Source of the DNA: Hibiscus mutabilis
Lineage: Eukaryota > Streptophyta > Magnoliopsida > Malvales > Malvaceae
Assembly: GCA_019671005.1 (NCBI GenBank)
Contig: CM033726.1
Location: 23,125,657-23,189,656 of the forward strand
Direction: 5' to 3'
DNA: 64,000 bases
In this document: piece after piece, positions 22,076 to 32,219 of the stretch
Layout of the letters: each line of letters starts with the position of its first letter
Position numbering within the stretch: position 1 is the stretch's first letter
Made by a program: the position numbers and the translations under genes
The notes under the pieces: model-generated
Database searches by the model: none
The model's input: only the letters and a program-made list of their open reading frames with translations
What the model was told of the DNA's origin: nothing

Positions 22076-22502
22076 GACCGTTTATTCTGTTAATGTCACT
22101 TTTGGGCAGTTTTGCTTTCTTTGCATTTTAGTCCCTGATTCTTGCCAATGCAATTGTATGTGATAGAATGACCGGATTGAGCTAAAATTTGAAATGAAAA
22201 ATTGGAACCTGACTAATTAAAGGTTGGTAACCTAAAAGTAAGCTTTAATCCTAAAATTATTTGTATTTGCATTTTGGTTACTAAATTATAAATATGATTA
22301 ATTGGATGTCAAATTGATGCCCGATTGAGTTGGGGTTACACCTAATGTTTGCATGAACATGTAGTGTTAATAATTGGCATCTAGTTAAGATAAAAGGAAA
22401 AAAATGGACTGGTTTTTGTTGAATCTCTTCGGTTTGCTACGGCAAACCTAATGTAGCCTTCTTGGTTTGGTTGGGCGTCTGAGCCGGGTCAAGGGGGTTA
22501 CA

Positions 22503-24065
22503 CCAGGACAGGCTAATGTAGTAGCAAATACACTTAGCCGAAAGACATTTTCTGTCTTGCGCATAATGAATGAACAATTATCTGTGGGACGAAAAGGTTC
22601 CTTAACAGCAGAATGTCAGTTAAAGCCAACTTTATTGGATCAAATCAAGGATTTGCAATCTTCAGATAAAAAATGTCTTGAAAAGAGGAGACAAGCTAAA
22701 ACTGGGGAAGTACAGGATTATGAGATCAAGACTAATGGTTGTTTATATTACCAAGGTAAAATATATGTTCCTGACAATGATAATCTGAAGAAAAAGATAT
22801 TAATAGAGGCCCATTATTGTCCATTGACTATGCACCCAAGGAATAATAAGATGTATCAAGATTTGAAAACTTGAAACTGTGACCAAGAATGAAAAGAGTA
22901 ATCACATAAATTGTGGCAAAGTGTTTAATATGTCAACAAGTAAAAGCTGAACACCGGGTACCTTCTGGATTGCGTCAGCCTATCTCTATTCCCCAATGGA
23001 AGTGGGGACGAGTAACGATGGATTTTATAACGGGATTGTCAGCTACACCAATTAAAAAGTATTCAATATGAGTCATTATGGATTGTTTGACAAGTTTGCT
23101 CACTTTATTCCAGTTCGAATAGATTATTCGCTGGATAAATATGTAGAACTTTATGTTCAAAAGATAGCAAGATTGCATGGTGTTCCAGTATCGATAGTAT
23201 CAAACAAAAACCCAAGGTTTACTTCGAGGTTTTGGGGTACGTTACATGAAGTTTTATGTACTAAATTAAATTTTAGTGCAACTTTCCATCCGCAAACAAA
23301 TTGGCATTTTGAAAGGATCATACAGATTTTGTAAGACATACTACGAGCTTGTATAATTGAGTTTGCAAAACCACGAGAAAAGTACTTGCCTTTAACCGAA
23401 TTTTCTTATAATAATAGTTATCAAGCAAGTATCAAGATGGCACCTTCCAAAGCATTGTATGAAAGAAAGTGTCGAACTTCTCTTAATTGGTTTGAGTTAC
23501 AAGATCGAAATGTTCAGAATAACTCAAACGTTGGAGGAGTTGATTTAACACAAGACATGGAGGATAAAGTAAAGATTATTCAGCAAAATCTCAAGGCCGC
23601 CATGGATCAACAAAAGGCCTATACAAAAAAGAAGAAAAAGGATATTGAATATGAAGTTAGAGAAAAAGAGTTTTTAAAGATTTCACGTTGGAAGAAGGTG
23701 TTACATTTTGGACAAAAAGGAAAGCTTAGTCCCATATTTATTGAGCCATATGAAATTCTAAAGAAAGTGGGATTAATGGATTACCAATTGGCTTTACCTC
23801 TAGATATATGCAAGATTCATGACGTGTTTCACGTATTCATGCTTCGGAGGTATCAGTCGGATCCTTCACATGTATTTACTTCTGAAGAAATTGAACTATG
23901 ACCAGATTTGGCGTATGAAGAAGAAGTGAAAATCTTAGCATACGGAGTCAAAGAATTAAAGAACAAGAAAATTTCAATGGTTAAGATCCTCTGGAGAAAT
24001 AATAAAGTAGAGAAAATCATTTGGGAAACTAAAAAGAGAATGAATAAGTAATATACGAAGTTGTT
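22503..24065 (+). pseudogene. RNase H end, integrase and chromodomain-like tail, A-II
   Basis: Pol resumes after the solo LTR at GQANVVANTLSRK (22507 onward), the end of RNase H. The zinc-binding start of integrase follows (ILIEAHYCPLTMHPRNNKMY, 22799-22858; the CxxC part near 22930 is frame-shifted). Then come the core (GLFDKFAHFIPV, HGVPVSIVSNKNPRF with the second Asp changed to Asn, FHPQTNWHFER) and the C-terminal domain (KKVLHFGQKGKLSP.FIEPYEI, DVFHVFMLRRY). The tail from 23906 (PDLAYEEEVKILAYGVKELKN, SMVKILWRN..VEKIIWET) has the form of the chromodomain of Tekay/del chromoviruses, which can guide insertion to heterochromatin. Stops at 22874, 23332 and 23899, and others. Confidence 0.88.
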
Positions 24066-24106
24066 TGAAACGGGTAAACATTGAAAATTCGAGGACGAAT
24101 TTTCTT

Positions 24107-24120
24107 AAGAGGGGGAGAAT
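24107..24120 (+). other. Polypurine tract, A-II
   Basis: AAGAGGGGGAGAAT directly precedes the 3' LTR start TGTAATATC. It primes plus-strand DNA synthesis in LTR elements. Confidence 0.9.
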
Positions 24121-26574
24121 TGTAATATCACAATTTTTGATTAGTGACCAAAATGTAATTTTTGAAAGTTTAGGGGTTAAAGTGTAAACTTTGGAAAAGT
24201 TCAAGGATAAAAGCATAATTTTAAAAAGTTATGTAATTTAACCCCATAAATGAATAGTTCACCCCCAAGAGTGGTATTTTCGTGTTATCCGGATTTTTCA
24301 TACGAGACATATTTTTCGAATTTTGGATCGAATAAAAATTGTTAAGCGTGCTCATACCATAGTAGCACAAGGATGGGTGACCTACTGGGAAGGTCTCATA
24401 TTTAATATTTTGACTGATAAAAAGAGTTCAATTTGAGTCAGTAATATTCGTAATGGATTGTTGAAATGAGATTTATAAGAGGAAATGTATCCGATAAAAA
24501 CTCCCAGTAATTATTGGTATATCGGATCGAATTGAAAATTTAAGACAGTTCCAAAGATCATGAAAAGTTCATAAAATATTATTTTATGAATATTTTATTA
24601 TTTTTGGTTGGATTCTAACTATATTTTGTTAGATTATGATGGAATGGCTATAAAGCAATAAAGCTCAAAGAAAGGAAATTTGGGAATCGTATTGAATAAA
24701 ATTCGAATATTTGGATCGAATAAATATCATAAATTAAAATTTATGATATTTTTGGGAAGGAGGCCGGTTAGAATGGAACCGATTTGATTCAATTTTTATG
24801 GAATGGCAAATTTTAAGTCATGTGAGTAATTAAAGTCTAGTTGAAAGGTAACTTGGTCTTTTGCCAAGGATGGCATTTTTGAAATATTTTGAAATATCAA
24901 GGGCAAATTTGAAAAATGAATAACACATGGATTTAATCATGTCCATTGATTTTTGATAAGATTAAATTATGGCCATTGGATGAAAAGGGTAAAATGGTAA
25001 TTTCACTAGTTAAATGAATTTAATATTCATTTAATTAGGACACATGGAATTAAATAGTCAAAAAGATGAATAAAATTTTCTCTTCATCTTTTTAAGACTT
25101 TCGAACACAATAAAGAAACAAGGGGAAAGAAGTTTTCAAATTTCAAGTTAAAAAATTGGAGAATCAAGGAAAGATTCAAGCAAAATTAATTAAGGTAAAT
25201 TATTCTACACTTGATTCTCTTCATTTTGATGGTAATATTGCATGATAAATGTCAAGTTTGGTTCATTTTATGGATGAAGATTGATTGTGGGAATTAAAGT
25301 TTATGATGAAAATAAAGTTGTAGTTAGTTAATTTGATGATTTAAAACATGTAATCAAGTTGAATTTGGATGAATTCCATGATTGAGGTTATAAACTCTAA
25401 CCCTAAAATTTGTGGGTTTTGGTTAGGAAGTTAAATTAAGGATGGAATTGAATGAATTAGGATGATACAAGTTCTATTTTTGATGATTGATTGAATAATT
25501 TCCTCAAGTTGAGAAATTAGTGATCAATTCGAAATATTGGAGAATTAGGGAAATTATTGAAAATTTTATTTTAGAATTGGAATTATTGAATTATGGTGAA
25601 ATTAGCTTGAATTGATGATTAGGGACCAAAATAAAAAAAATTGGAAATTGAAGGACCAATTCGACAATTTAGGAAAAATTAGGGATTGGTCTTGAATTTA
25701 TGGAAAAATTAATAGAATTGAAGATTCAAGCATGTTATGAAAGTTAAGGGATTGAAATGTCAAGAAAGGAAATATGAGGGACCTATTTTGAAATGAAAGT
25801 ATAGTGAAAGACTAAATTGAATAAAGTTTAAAAGTTGAAGGAAAATTTCTAAGGATGTTAGAAATAAATGAATGGTTTAATTGTACATTAATTTAATGTA
25901 AAAAAGCAATGTAGTGACTAAAATTTCACTTTTATAAAGTTTGAGGACTAAAAGGGTAATAGTCCAAAATAAGTACTAAATTATGGAAATTTGTTCAAAT
26001 TAGGCTTGAACGATTGTTTAATGTTCAAAATGGTCACTAAAGACCTAGGGACCATTTCGGCAATGATGTAAAATATTGGGGAAATTTTTAGAAAAAAAAT
26101 TATATTCGAATAGTCATGTTTAAGAATTAAGTTAGCAATATTAGATTTAAGTCGAATAAAAGAATAATGATGTATATGTTCCATTGGTCTGCTACAGTTC
26201 TGAAAGAGAACGAAGGAAATTCAAGTGATAAAAAGAAAGATAAGAACCTCGAGTAAGCTTAGTGAGGCATACTATTCATGGCCCAGGTGAGTGCATTTAC
26301 ATGTTTTAAAATGCAATTAGGAAGACTTGTGAATAGTCGACCTTAAATTAAAATGATATTGCATTATCTATATATATGTTAATTTATGTTTGTCATGACC
26401 AATTATGCTGAAGTATGAGATATGAAATGTTTATTTATATGATGATCTATGTTTACCATGAACATTTATGATGAAGCATGAAACATGAAATGTTTATTTA
26501 TATGATTGATTATGATGATTGATTCATGATAAAAGAAATGCCCAAGTATTGTGTATGAGAGTCCATGGTATAGT

Positions 26575-26781
26575 TGGCATGCCATAGAGTCTTTAGCAGC
26601 TGCACCCTCATGTTCATGTTATCAGGCGAATATTGTGACAAAATGATTGTGTCACATGCACCCTAGGGATCCACGCCGACTTTGCCCAAGTGCACTGTCG
26701 AGGTACTTTATATTTATGAGGAGAAAAGAGCATTCCCGAGTACGTACTCATATTCATGTTCACGTTAGACACTACGGTGTC
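26575..26781. repeat. Chain of short hairpins, A LTR
   Basis: Successive perfect inverted repeats: TGGCATGCCA (26575-26584), GCAGCTGC (26596-26603), GTGACA/TGTCAC (26635-26655), CCCTAGGG (26661-26668), GAGTACGTACTC (26738-26749) and GACAC/GTGTC (26768-26781). The same set is in A-I from about 1473, with at least one changed base. Confidence 0.85.
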
Positions 26782-26829
26782 ATTTCAAGATGACCCGCGT
26801 ACCTCGATCTCATATAGTGCACTTTGGGC

Positions 26830-27280
26830 AATGATAAATGAATCGTGTCACGTAAATGAATCATGTCATGTAAACGAATCATGCAACATATATAAATCAT
26901 GTCATGTATATGAAATATGTCATGTATATGAATCATGCCACGTATATGAATTATGCCATATATATGAATCATGACATGTATATGAATTATGCCAAGTATA
27001 TGAATCATGCCAAGTACATTAATTATGCCATGTATACGAAGTATGTCACATATATATGAAATATGCTATGCATATGAGAATCATGCCATGTATACAAATT
27101 ATGTTACGTGTATGAATTATGTCATGCATATGAATCATGCCATGTGTACGTATTATGTCATGTATATGAATCATGTCATGTAAATGAATTATGCCACGTA
27201 TGTGAATCATGCCATGTATGTGAATCATGCCATGAATATGAAATATGCTATGGATATGAACTATGCCATGTATATGATCT
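26830..27280. repeat. 18 bp minisatellite in A-II 3' LTR (about 25 copies)
   Basis: The unit is the same as at 1741-2250. Copies vary mainly by C/T and A/G changes. The array lies between the hairpin chain and the acceptor-like site. Long open frames on both strands are by-products of the unit length. Confidence 0.9.
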
Positions 27281-27995
27281 ACTTGATGATGATAGAGATA
27301 TGAAACATGTCTAATGTAGAAGAATATGACAAGCACATGAATATTTACTGTTTAGGGAATCTTAATAGTACAATTCTATCTTAGACAGAAAAAATATGAT
27401 GTCTTTATATGATACATATTGTTTTATCTCGAGTTTTAATAGATGAATTTATTTGGCTCACTAAGTTCATACTTAGCGTGTGTTTATTTCACACGTAGGT
27501 TCTCCCAAGTAGAATGGGAAGAAGGAGTTATTAATCTGAAAAATCAAGTTACATTAGTAATCACGCTATGTACATCTTAAGTTGTAAGTTTGATGTCTAG
27601 TGGGCATGTACATGTATGTATGTAAGTTTAATGGTATAAACTGTTTTGTAAGCTTAAGTTTATAATGTGTTTATGCAGTATTACGAATGTATGAATTTAG
27701 AAAGTGGTTTGCCACAAGTAGTTATATTTTTTCGATATAGTTAAGTATAGGCAGGGAACATAGTTTTCACCTTGAATTATATTTTTATTTTAATAACACA
27801 TTTATAAATTTTATAAAACAATTAAGCGTCAAAACTAGCTGCTATAGACTGACATAGTTTTTAATTCAAAACCAAAAAAAGGGTTAAACTACAAGATAAA
27901 GTTTGATAAAAAAAATTTCAAGTCAAGTTTTCTTAACAACTCTGTAACATCTTTAGTGTATATTCAGTCTACGAGTATACGTTAAGGGTGTTACA

Positions 27996-28513
27996 TTACC
28001 CGAAGAAAAAAGACAATGAGGTGAGCCATGTGAGTACTCATCGCCCGAGCAACGTCACGATCGCACCAAAGCCGGCGGTGACAAGTTCACAGAGGCCCAG
28101 TCGTAGGGAGCCTAAGAAGGACGAGTTCTTCACTCCTATACCCATAACATACAGTGAGTTATACTCCAAGCTCTACGAGGCAGACTTGGTTTGCCCTTAT
28201 CACCTTGCTCCGATGTAACCTCCTTATCCATTATGGTTTGACCCTAAGGCTAAGTGCGATTACCATGTGTGAATCCCTGGCCACAACATCAACAACTGCA
28301 AAGCCTTTAAGAGGGTGGTTCATAATCTGCTCAATACTGGAGCTTTGCAGCTTATCACGCCTGATGTGGCAACCAATCCTTTGCCTAATCACGACAGCCA
28401 CTAAAGGGTTAGGTTCTTACAAGAAGTTGAGAAGTCAAGATCAGCCCCAAGTTGCCAAAATCTGTAGATGCATCTTACCTTTGTCTATTCTTAGATGTCA
28501 GTTTGCATGAATA
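27996..28513 (+). pseudogene. Tat/Ogre-like gag, C-terminal part
   Basis: The frame reads FFTPIPITYSELYSKLYEADLV, YHLAPM, then after a stop PPYPLWFDPKAKCDYHV and GHNINNCKAFKRVVHNLL. This matches the Tat/Ogre gag block (..FTPLP..LSELYPKLLE..LV.P..PPYP.W.DP...CDYH...GH....C..LK..V..LI..). The zinc-knuckle-like part is CDYH..GH..NC. Stops at about 28216 and 28270. It begins exactly where the A-II LTR ends, on the same strand as the Tat LTR at 14055, so both are parts of one element split by A-II; the gag N-terminus is lost. Confidence 0.8.
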
Positions 28514-29500
28514 TCCTTGCATTTTCTGTTTTTTTTGTTTTAAATCAACCTTGCTACTTTTGGCCTGAAAGTAGCAATGACCTTTTTAAAGGGCATTGTC
28601 ATGTTTGCGAATTCTTACTTCAATGAAAATATGCATTTTGTCAAATCATGAGTATATATGCATATCCTTTCTTACCTCTGAAGGTCCTTGGATATCACAT
28701 ACTTGTTGTGACACTGATTTGAATGCAAATATTAATCGAATGTTGTGATCACGGTGAAATATGGTTTTTGGCTCAACACACTCAGATCGGTAAAGCGCGA
28801 GAAGCAAGACTACTACTCCTTCGATAATGTTTTATGATGAAAAAATCTCCTAGAAAAGACCGATAGAGTTGCTTAAATTTGAGAGTTCCTTTAGCATTTA
28901 AAAAAAGAAAGAAAGAAAATGAAAATTGTCAAAGATGAACAAGTAATGGAAAGAACAAATCTAATAAGAAACTAGATTCTAGCTGTTCAATACCCCGACA
29001 TTAGAGATAAATATTTAAAATCAATAAACAATCAAATAAGTCTTAGAACATCCTAATAGATCTGTGGGGGGACGAAAAAATCTAATAAGGAACTAGATTC
29101 CACCTGTTCAGTACCCTAGCGTCAGAGATTAATCTCTGAAGATACTGACACAATTATAATTGTAATTAATTTTCAATTTACATTTATACCCTGAATTCTC
29201 AAAAAGATGATTATAAGAGGAGAAAAATGTTGAGAACTAGAAGGAGTAGTTTTCAAACATATCAAGCAAATGCCATAATCATGAGGATGAATCTAGCCAT
29301 TCGGGGAAAGATATCACAACTTCAAATATCGCCACAACAATCAAAGACAAACCATTGATCACCTAGAGTTGAATCTAAGACACTCTCGCATTTGATATCC
29401 AAGGAATCTTGTTCTTTTTTTTCCCATTTTTTCAATTTTGGGTTTCTAAGCCCTGTATAGTTGTTCTTTTGGACATTGTCTAAGTCCAGTTGCGGGACCT
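28514..29500 (+). other. Non-coding DNA, probably Tat internal spacer
   Basis: No gene is supported. A TTTTTTTTGTTTTAAATCAACC tract and the phrase around 28681-28720 (GGTCCTTGGAT..CATACTTGTTGTGAC) are of the kind seen between gag and pol in Tat elements. An imperfect direct repeat lies at 28957-29009 and 29078-29132 (AATCTAATAAG-AACTAGATTC). The boundary with Athila-1 DNA lies somewhere between about 29140 and 29520. Confidence 0.45.
28957..29132. repeat. Direct repeat, about 53 bp x 2
   Basis: The two copies are 121 bases apart and differ at several sites; both read AATCTAATAAG.AACTAGATTC followed by CTGTTCA.TACCC. Confidence 0.75.
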
Positions 29501-29539
29501 TCTGCTGCTTACAAATTGTAGAGATTAGTGAAGGAAAAA

Positions 29540-29930
29540 CTAAACTACCACTGCCCTTACCAGTACATTTGTGACAGGCTCACACAAGTCTTTCAACAAC
29601 AATTGCTTCTTCGCACTATCCAAAGATTCAGGAAAAATAGAGTGTTCTTCCCCTGCACCATCCAGGTTAAACATATTATTAATATACCCCTTATCAAATC
29701 GAACACAAATACCTCGCACTAACAAGAACGACGAGTCTTTAGTCATGAGGTGGGCATTGTGAATTATGCTGGAATGCACTTCCGCTGGTTGCTGGCAAAA
29801 TACCTCTCACTTGTGCTTCTTGACCACTGCGACAACCACCTATGAATAACCCAAGTTGGGTTCATTTTTAAGCTCAAAACCCTTCTCGTAGCAGAAGGTT
29901 TACGCGACAAGGTTCTCCTCATATTTCTTT
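29540..29930 (-). pseudogene. Athila-1 third ORF, N-terminal part
   Basis: Minus strand: EKGFELKNEPNLGYS, stop, VVVAVVKKHK, stop, EVFCQQPAEV, then LLVRGICVRFDKGYINNMFNL. This follows the start of the Athila/Tat extra ORF (EKGF..., a conserved Trp-Phe-Cys stretch, then FVRGK.V.F....IN.FF.L), often annotated as a plant transposon protein domain. It lies downstream of the integrase end of Athila-1 (30555-30790) on the same strand, the expected position. The role of this ORF is unknown; an envelope-like origin has been proposed for Athila. At least two stops. Confidence 0.7.
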
Positions 29931-30554
29931 TAGATTTCTTCATTAAAGAAGATCTTGAAAGGCATTAAAGATGATGCCATTGAAAGGCCTTAGAGGAATT
30001 GGAGAAGTTTTGGGGAAAAGAAAAGTGATTTCTTTTCTTTCTTGCTGAGAGAAAGATGAAAAGAAAGTGTAAAGATTTAGCTAAGGGAAAGGTTGGGGTT
30101 TAAATAGATGGAAAAAGAAACGGTTGAGTGTTTTAATAGTGCGATTAATTGGAGATAATGATGAAGTGGTAGTTAGGTGTGTTTAGGGAAGATGGATAAT
30201 AATGAGCTTAGAGGTGAAGATGAAAAAAATGGCGCGAGAAGAAAGGATAATGGTAAAAAGATAGGGTTGAAATTTAAATTTCAAAGTTTTACCCTAGGCG
30301 ACTAGGGTTTTATCCCGTACTTAGCAAAAACCTACTCCTCTTGGGACTGACTTACACAAAGTCCAGCTAGTTTCATAATGTTGGAGTCCTCATCCTTGCC
30401 CTGATCTTGGAATATTACTTGACAACAAAACCTGTACCTATACTCACTCAAAGGAAACTTTCAAAGCAAAATAAAAATTAAAATAAATAAAAAATACTAA
30501 AAAGGAAAAACAACTACCCTTCTATGTACAAGGATCAAACGATGATGATATATT
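29931..30554 (-). other. Non-coding leader between Athila-1 pol and third ORF
   Basis: No gene is supported. The stretch is purine-rich on the plus strand (about 29990-30260), so the minus-strand transcript would be pyrimidine-rich ahead of the ORF at 29930. That recalls the T/C-rich leader before the third ORF of Athila-2 (10691-10900). Confidence 0.5.
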
Positions 30555-30790
30555 TCATTGAATTTCCAACAAAAGCACAATCTCCTTGGCATTCTTTTTA
30601 CTACCTTCTAGATAATGTTTCAACCTTTATCCGTTTACCTTAAAAGTTGTCTTAGTCTTCAAATCCTTAATATCCATTGCTCCAGGAACATAAGGCTTTA
30701 CAACTTCAAATGGTCTTGACCACCTGCACATAAGCTTTCTGGAAATAGTTGCAGCCTTGAGTTGAACAACAAAACTCTTTGGCCAACTTC
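30555..30790 (-). pseudogene. Athila-1 integrase C-terminus
   Basis: The minus-strand frame gives RVLLFNSRLQLFPESL, a frame shift, RWSRPFEVVKPYVPGAMDIKD, TFKVNG, stop, RLKHYLEG. This is the classic end of Athila integrase (VLLYNSRL.LFPGKLKSRWSGPF..V..YPHGAV.I.D...FKVNGQRLKHY). The integrase start lies at 39361-39520. The intervening A-like LTR and B2 were inserted here, with loss of about 250 codons between. Confidence 0.8.
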
Positions 30791-31430
30791 TATAATAACC
30801 AATATTCAGTTAGTGACCAAAACGTAAAGAATTAAAAGTTGGTGGATTTAGTTTATTGACTAAAACGTAAACAAGCTTGAATTTAGTTTAATTCCATGTT
30901 CAAAGTTATAAACCCTAACCCTAGAATTTGAGATTTTATTTAGGGGTTTGAATTAAGGATGAATTCGGATAAATTATGAAAGATGGAGTATGAATATGAA
31001 GTTAGAATGCAAAATCCTTTATTAGATTTCAAAGTGATCATTTTGACTTGGAGGAAGAATTAAGGGGTTTTGTTTTGAATTTTATTCTAGTGATGGAATT
31101 GAAGAGATTAAGATTATACAAGCTTAAATTTCTCAAATAGATAAAAAAATAAGTCCTTGAATAATAAAGGGCCATAGAAGGGTTTATTCTTGAATTTTGG
31201 TTTGATGATGGAAATGAAGAATATATGATGGACAAATTAATTTAAGCATGTTAGGATGTTATTTAATGAAAATCAAATCTTTGGAAGGTTAGTGACCAAT
31301 TCCGTCAAATGAAGAAATGTTGGAGTAATTTGGAAAAATTTATAGGAATGTTGGATTAAGTATTTCGTACATGTTTGCAAGTATTTGTAACATTAGTGAC
31401 TAAAAATGTCACTTTAGCAAAAGTTAGTGA
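30790..31430 (+). mobile_element. A-like LTR, 5' part
   Basis: It begins TATAATAACC (TG to TA) directly after integrase. It follows the A LTR opening (TTAGTGACCAAAACG) and parallels about 25370-25960 of A-II, including AAACCCTAACCCTA. It is cut at about 31430 by B2 integrase DNA and seems to continue at 39092. Confidence 0.65.
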
Positions 31431-32219
31431 TTGAGGAGTTCACACACAAACTTAACTTTCTCATTCGTGTCTTTCAACACATGTGGCAAGGAAACATGCT
31501 TTTCACCTACCTCAGCCTAACACAAGGGCGTATGACACCTCCGACCATACAATGCCTCATACGGTGCCATCTGAATACTCGCTTGATAGCTGTTATTATA
31601 AGCAAATTCAACCATAGGTAAATGCTTCTCCCAGGTTCCTTGGAACTCAATAATGCAACACCTCAATATATCCTCCAAAATCTGGACAACCCGCTCAGAC
31701 TGTCTATCCGTTTGAGGATGATATGCGGTACTAAAATTTAACCTCGAACACAAAGCCTGATGTAAACATCTCCAAAACCTTATTGTGAACCAGATCTCTA
31801 TCTGAAACAATAGACTTTGGTACCCCATGCAGACGCACAATCTCAGCTACATACAAATCTGCCAGCTTGTCCAAGGTGTACGTTGTATGCACTGGCAGAA
31901 AATGTGCACACTTTGTAAATCGATCAGCAATCACCCAAATAGAATCATTTTTAGCCAGTGTCAACGGCAACTCGGTCACGATATCCTTGGTGATTCTCTC
32001 CCATTTTCATTCTAAAATTCTCAACGGTTGCAACAACCTAGATTTAAACTGGTGTTCAGCTCTAACCCGCTGACACACCATACATTTGGACATAAACTCT
32101 GCCATATCCTTTTTCAAACCAACCCAAAAGTACCTTTCCTTCAAATCACGATACATCTTAGTACTATCCGGATGCATAGCAAAAGTACTAGAATGTGCCT
32201 CCGTCAAAATAGTGTGCAT
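31431..32219 (-). pseudogene. B2 integrase
   Basis: The zinc-binding domain is intact (HSSTFAMH at about 32186-32163, CMVCQ at about 32085), giving the HHCC set. The core has the first Asp in the IWVIADRFTKCAHFLPVH stretch (about 31945), then HGVPKSIVSDRD with the second Asp, and after frame changes the Glu block (YHPQTDRQSERVVQILED, about 31720-31670). YNNSYQASIQMAPYEALYG follows. The frame stops inside ..VNEKVKF.. at about 31431, so the C-terminal domain, polypurine tract and 3' LTR are missing. Stops near 32006 and 31730. Confidence 0.88.

Larger units (their letters stand above)
19110..22502 (+). mobile_element. Complete solo LTR of family B
   Basis: It is 3,393 bp, starting TGTAACGCCCTAATTTTAGG and ending GGGTCAAGGGGGTTACA. 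It lies inside the RNase H domain of A-II: codons for DYHPG are split, with CCTAG to the left and CCAGG to the right. If the pre-insertion sequence was CCTGG, as HPG codons suggest, each side of the 5 bp target duplication has one change. No internal region is present, so it arose by recombination between the two LTRs. Landmarks are a GTAAGTG donor-like site (20590), TGGCCGGCCA (20752-20761), CCTCACTAAG (21376-21385), a CAG acceptor (21420-21422) and the palindrome cluster (21738-22075). Confidence 0.92.
26287..27498 (+). promoter_or_regulatory. Candidate LTR intron, family A
   Basis: The donor CCCAG/GTGAGTGCA is a near-ideal plant 5' splice site. The acceptor TTTATTTCACACGTAG/GT has a T-rich tract and a CACTAAG branch-like motif about 35 bases upstream. 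Length is 1,212 bases. The donor matches the C LTRs (42714, 49293) and the LTR at 12940 exactly; the acceptor matches 16540, 2464 and both C LTRs. Conservation across families that otherwise differ is the main argument. No RNA data. Confidence 0.4.
24121..27995 (+). mobile_element. A-II 3' LTR (complete, 3,875 bp)
   Basis: The start TGTAATATC comes straight after the polypurine tract and the end GGGTGTTACA straight before Tat gag. The first 1.9 kb is AT-rich with recurring phrases such as TTAGTGACCAAAATG. The CTTAGTGAGGC motif is at 26258-26268 and the donor-like CAG/GTGAGTGCA at 26286/26287. A hairpin chain (26575-26781), the minisatellite (26830-27280), an inverted GGCTCACTAAG (27455-27465) and the acceptor-like CACACGTAG (to 27498) follow. 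No coding capacity is apparent apart from repeat-driven open frames. Confidence 0.92.

Noticed and set aside
19110..22502. A full retrotransposon in place of a solo LTR
   Set aside because: The internal sequence aligns throughout with other B LTRs and holds no primer site, coding piece or polypurine tract.
26830..27280. Possible CRISPR-like array of short repeats
   Set aside because: Units abut without unique spacers, the DNA is a plant LTR, and no associated genes exist.
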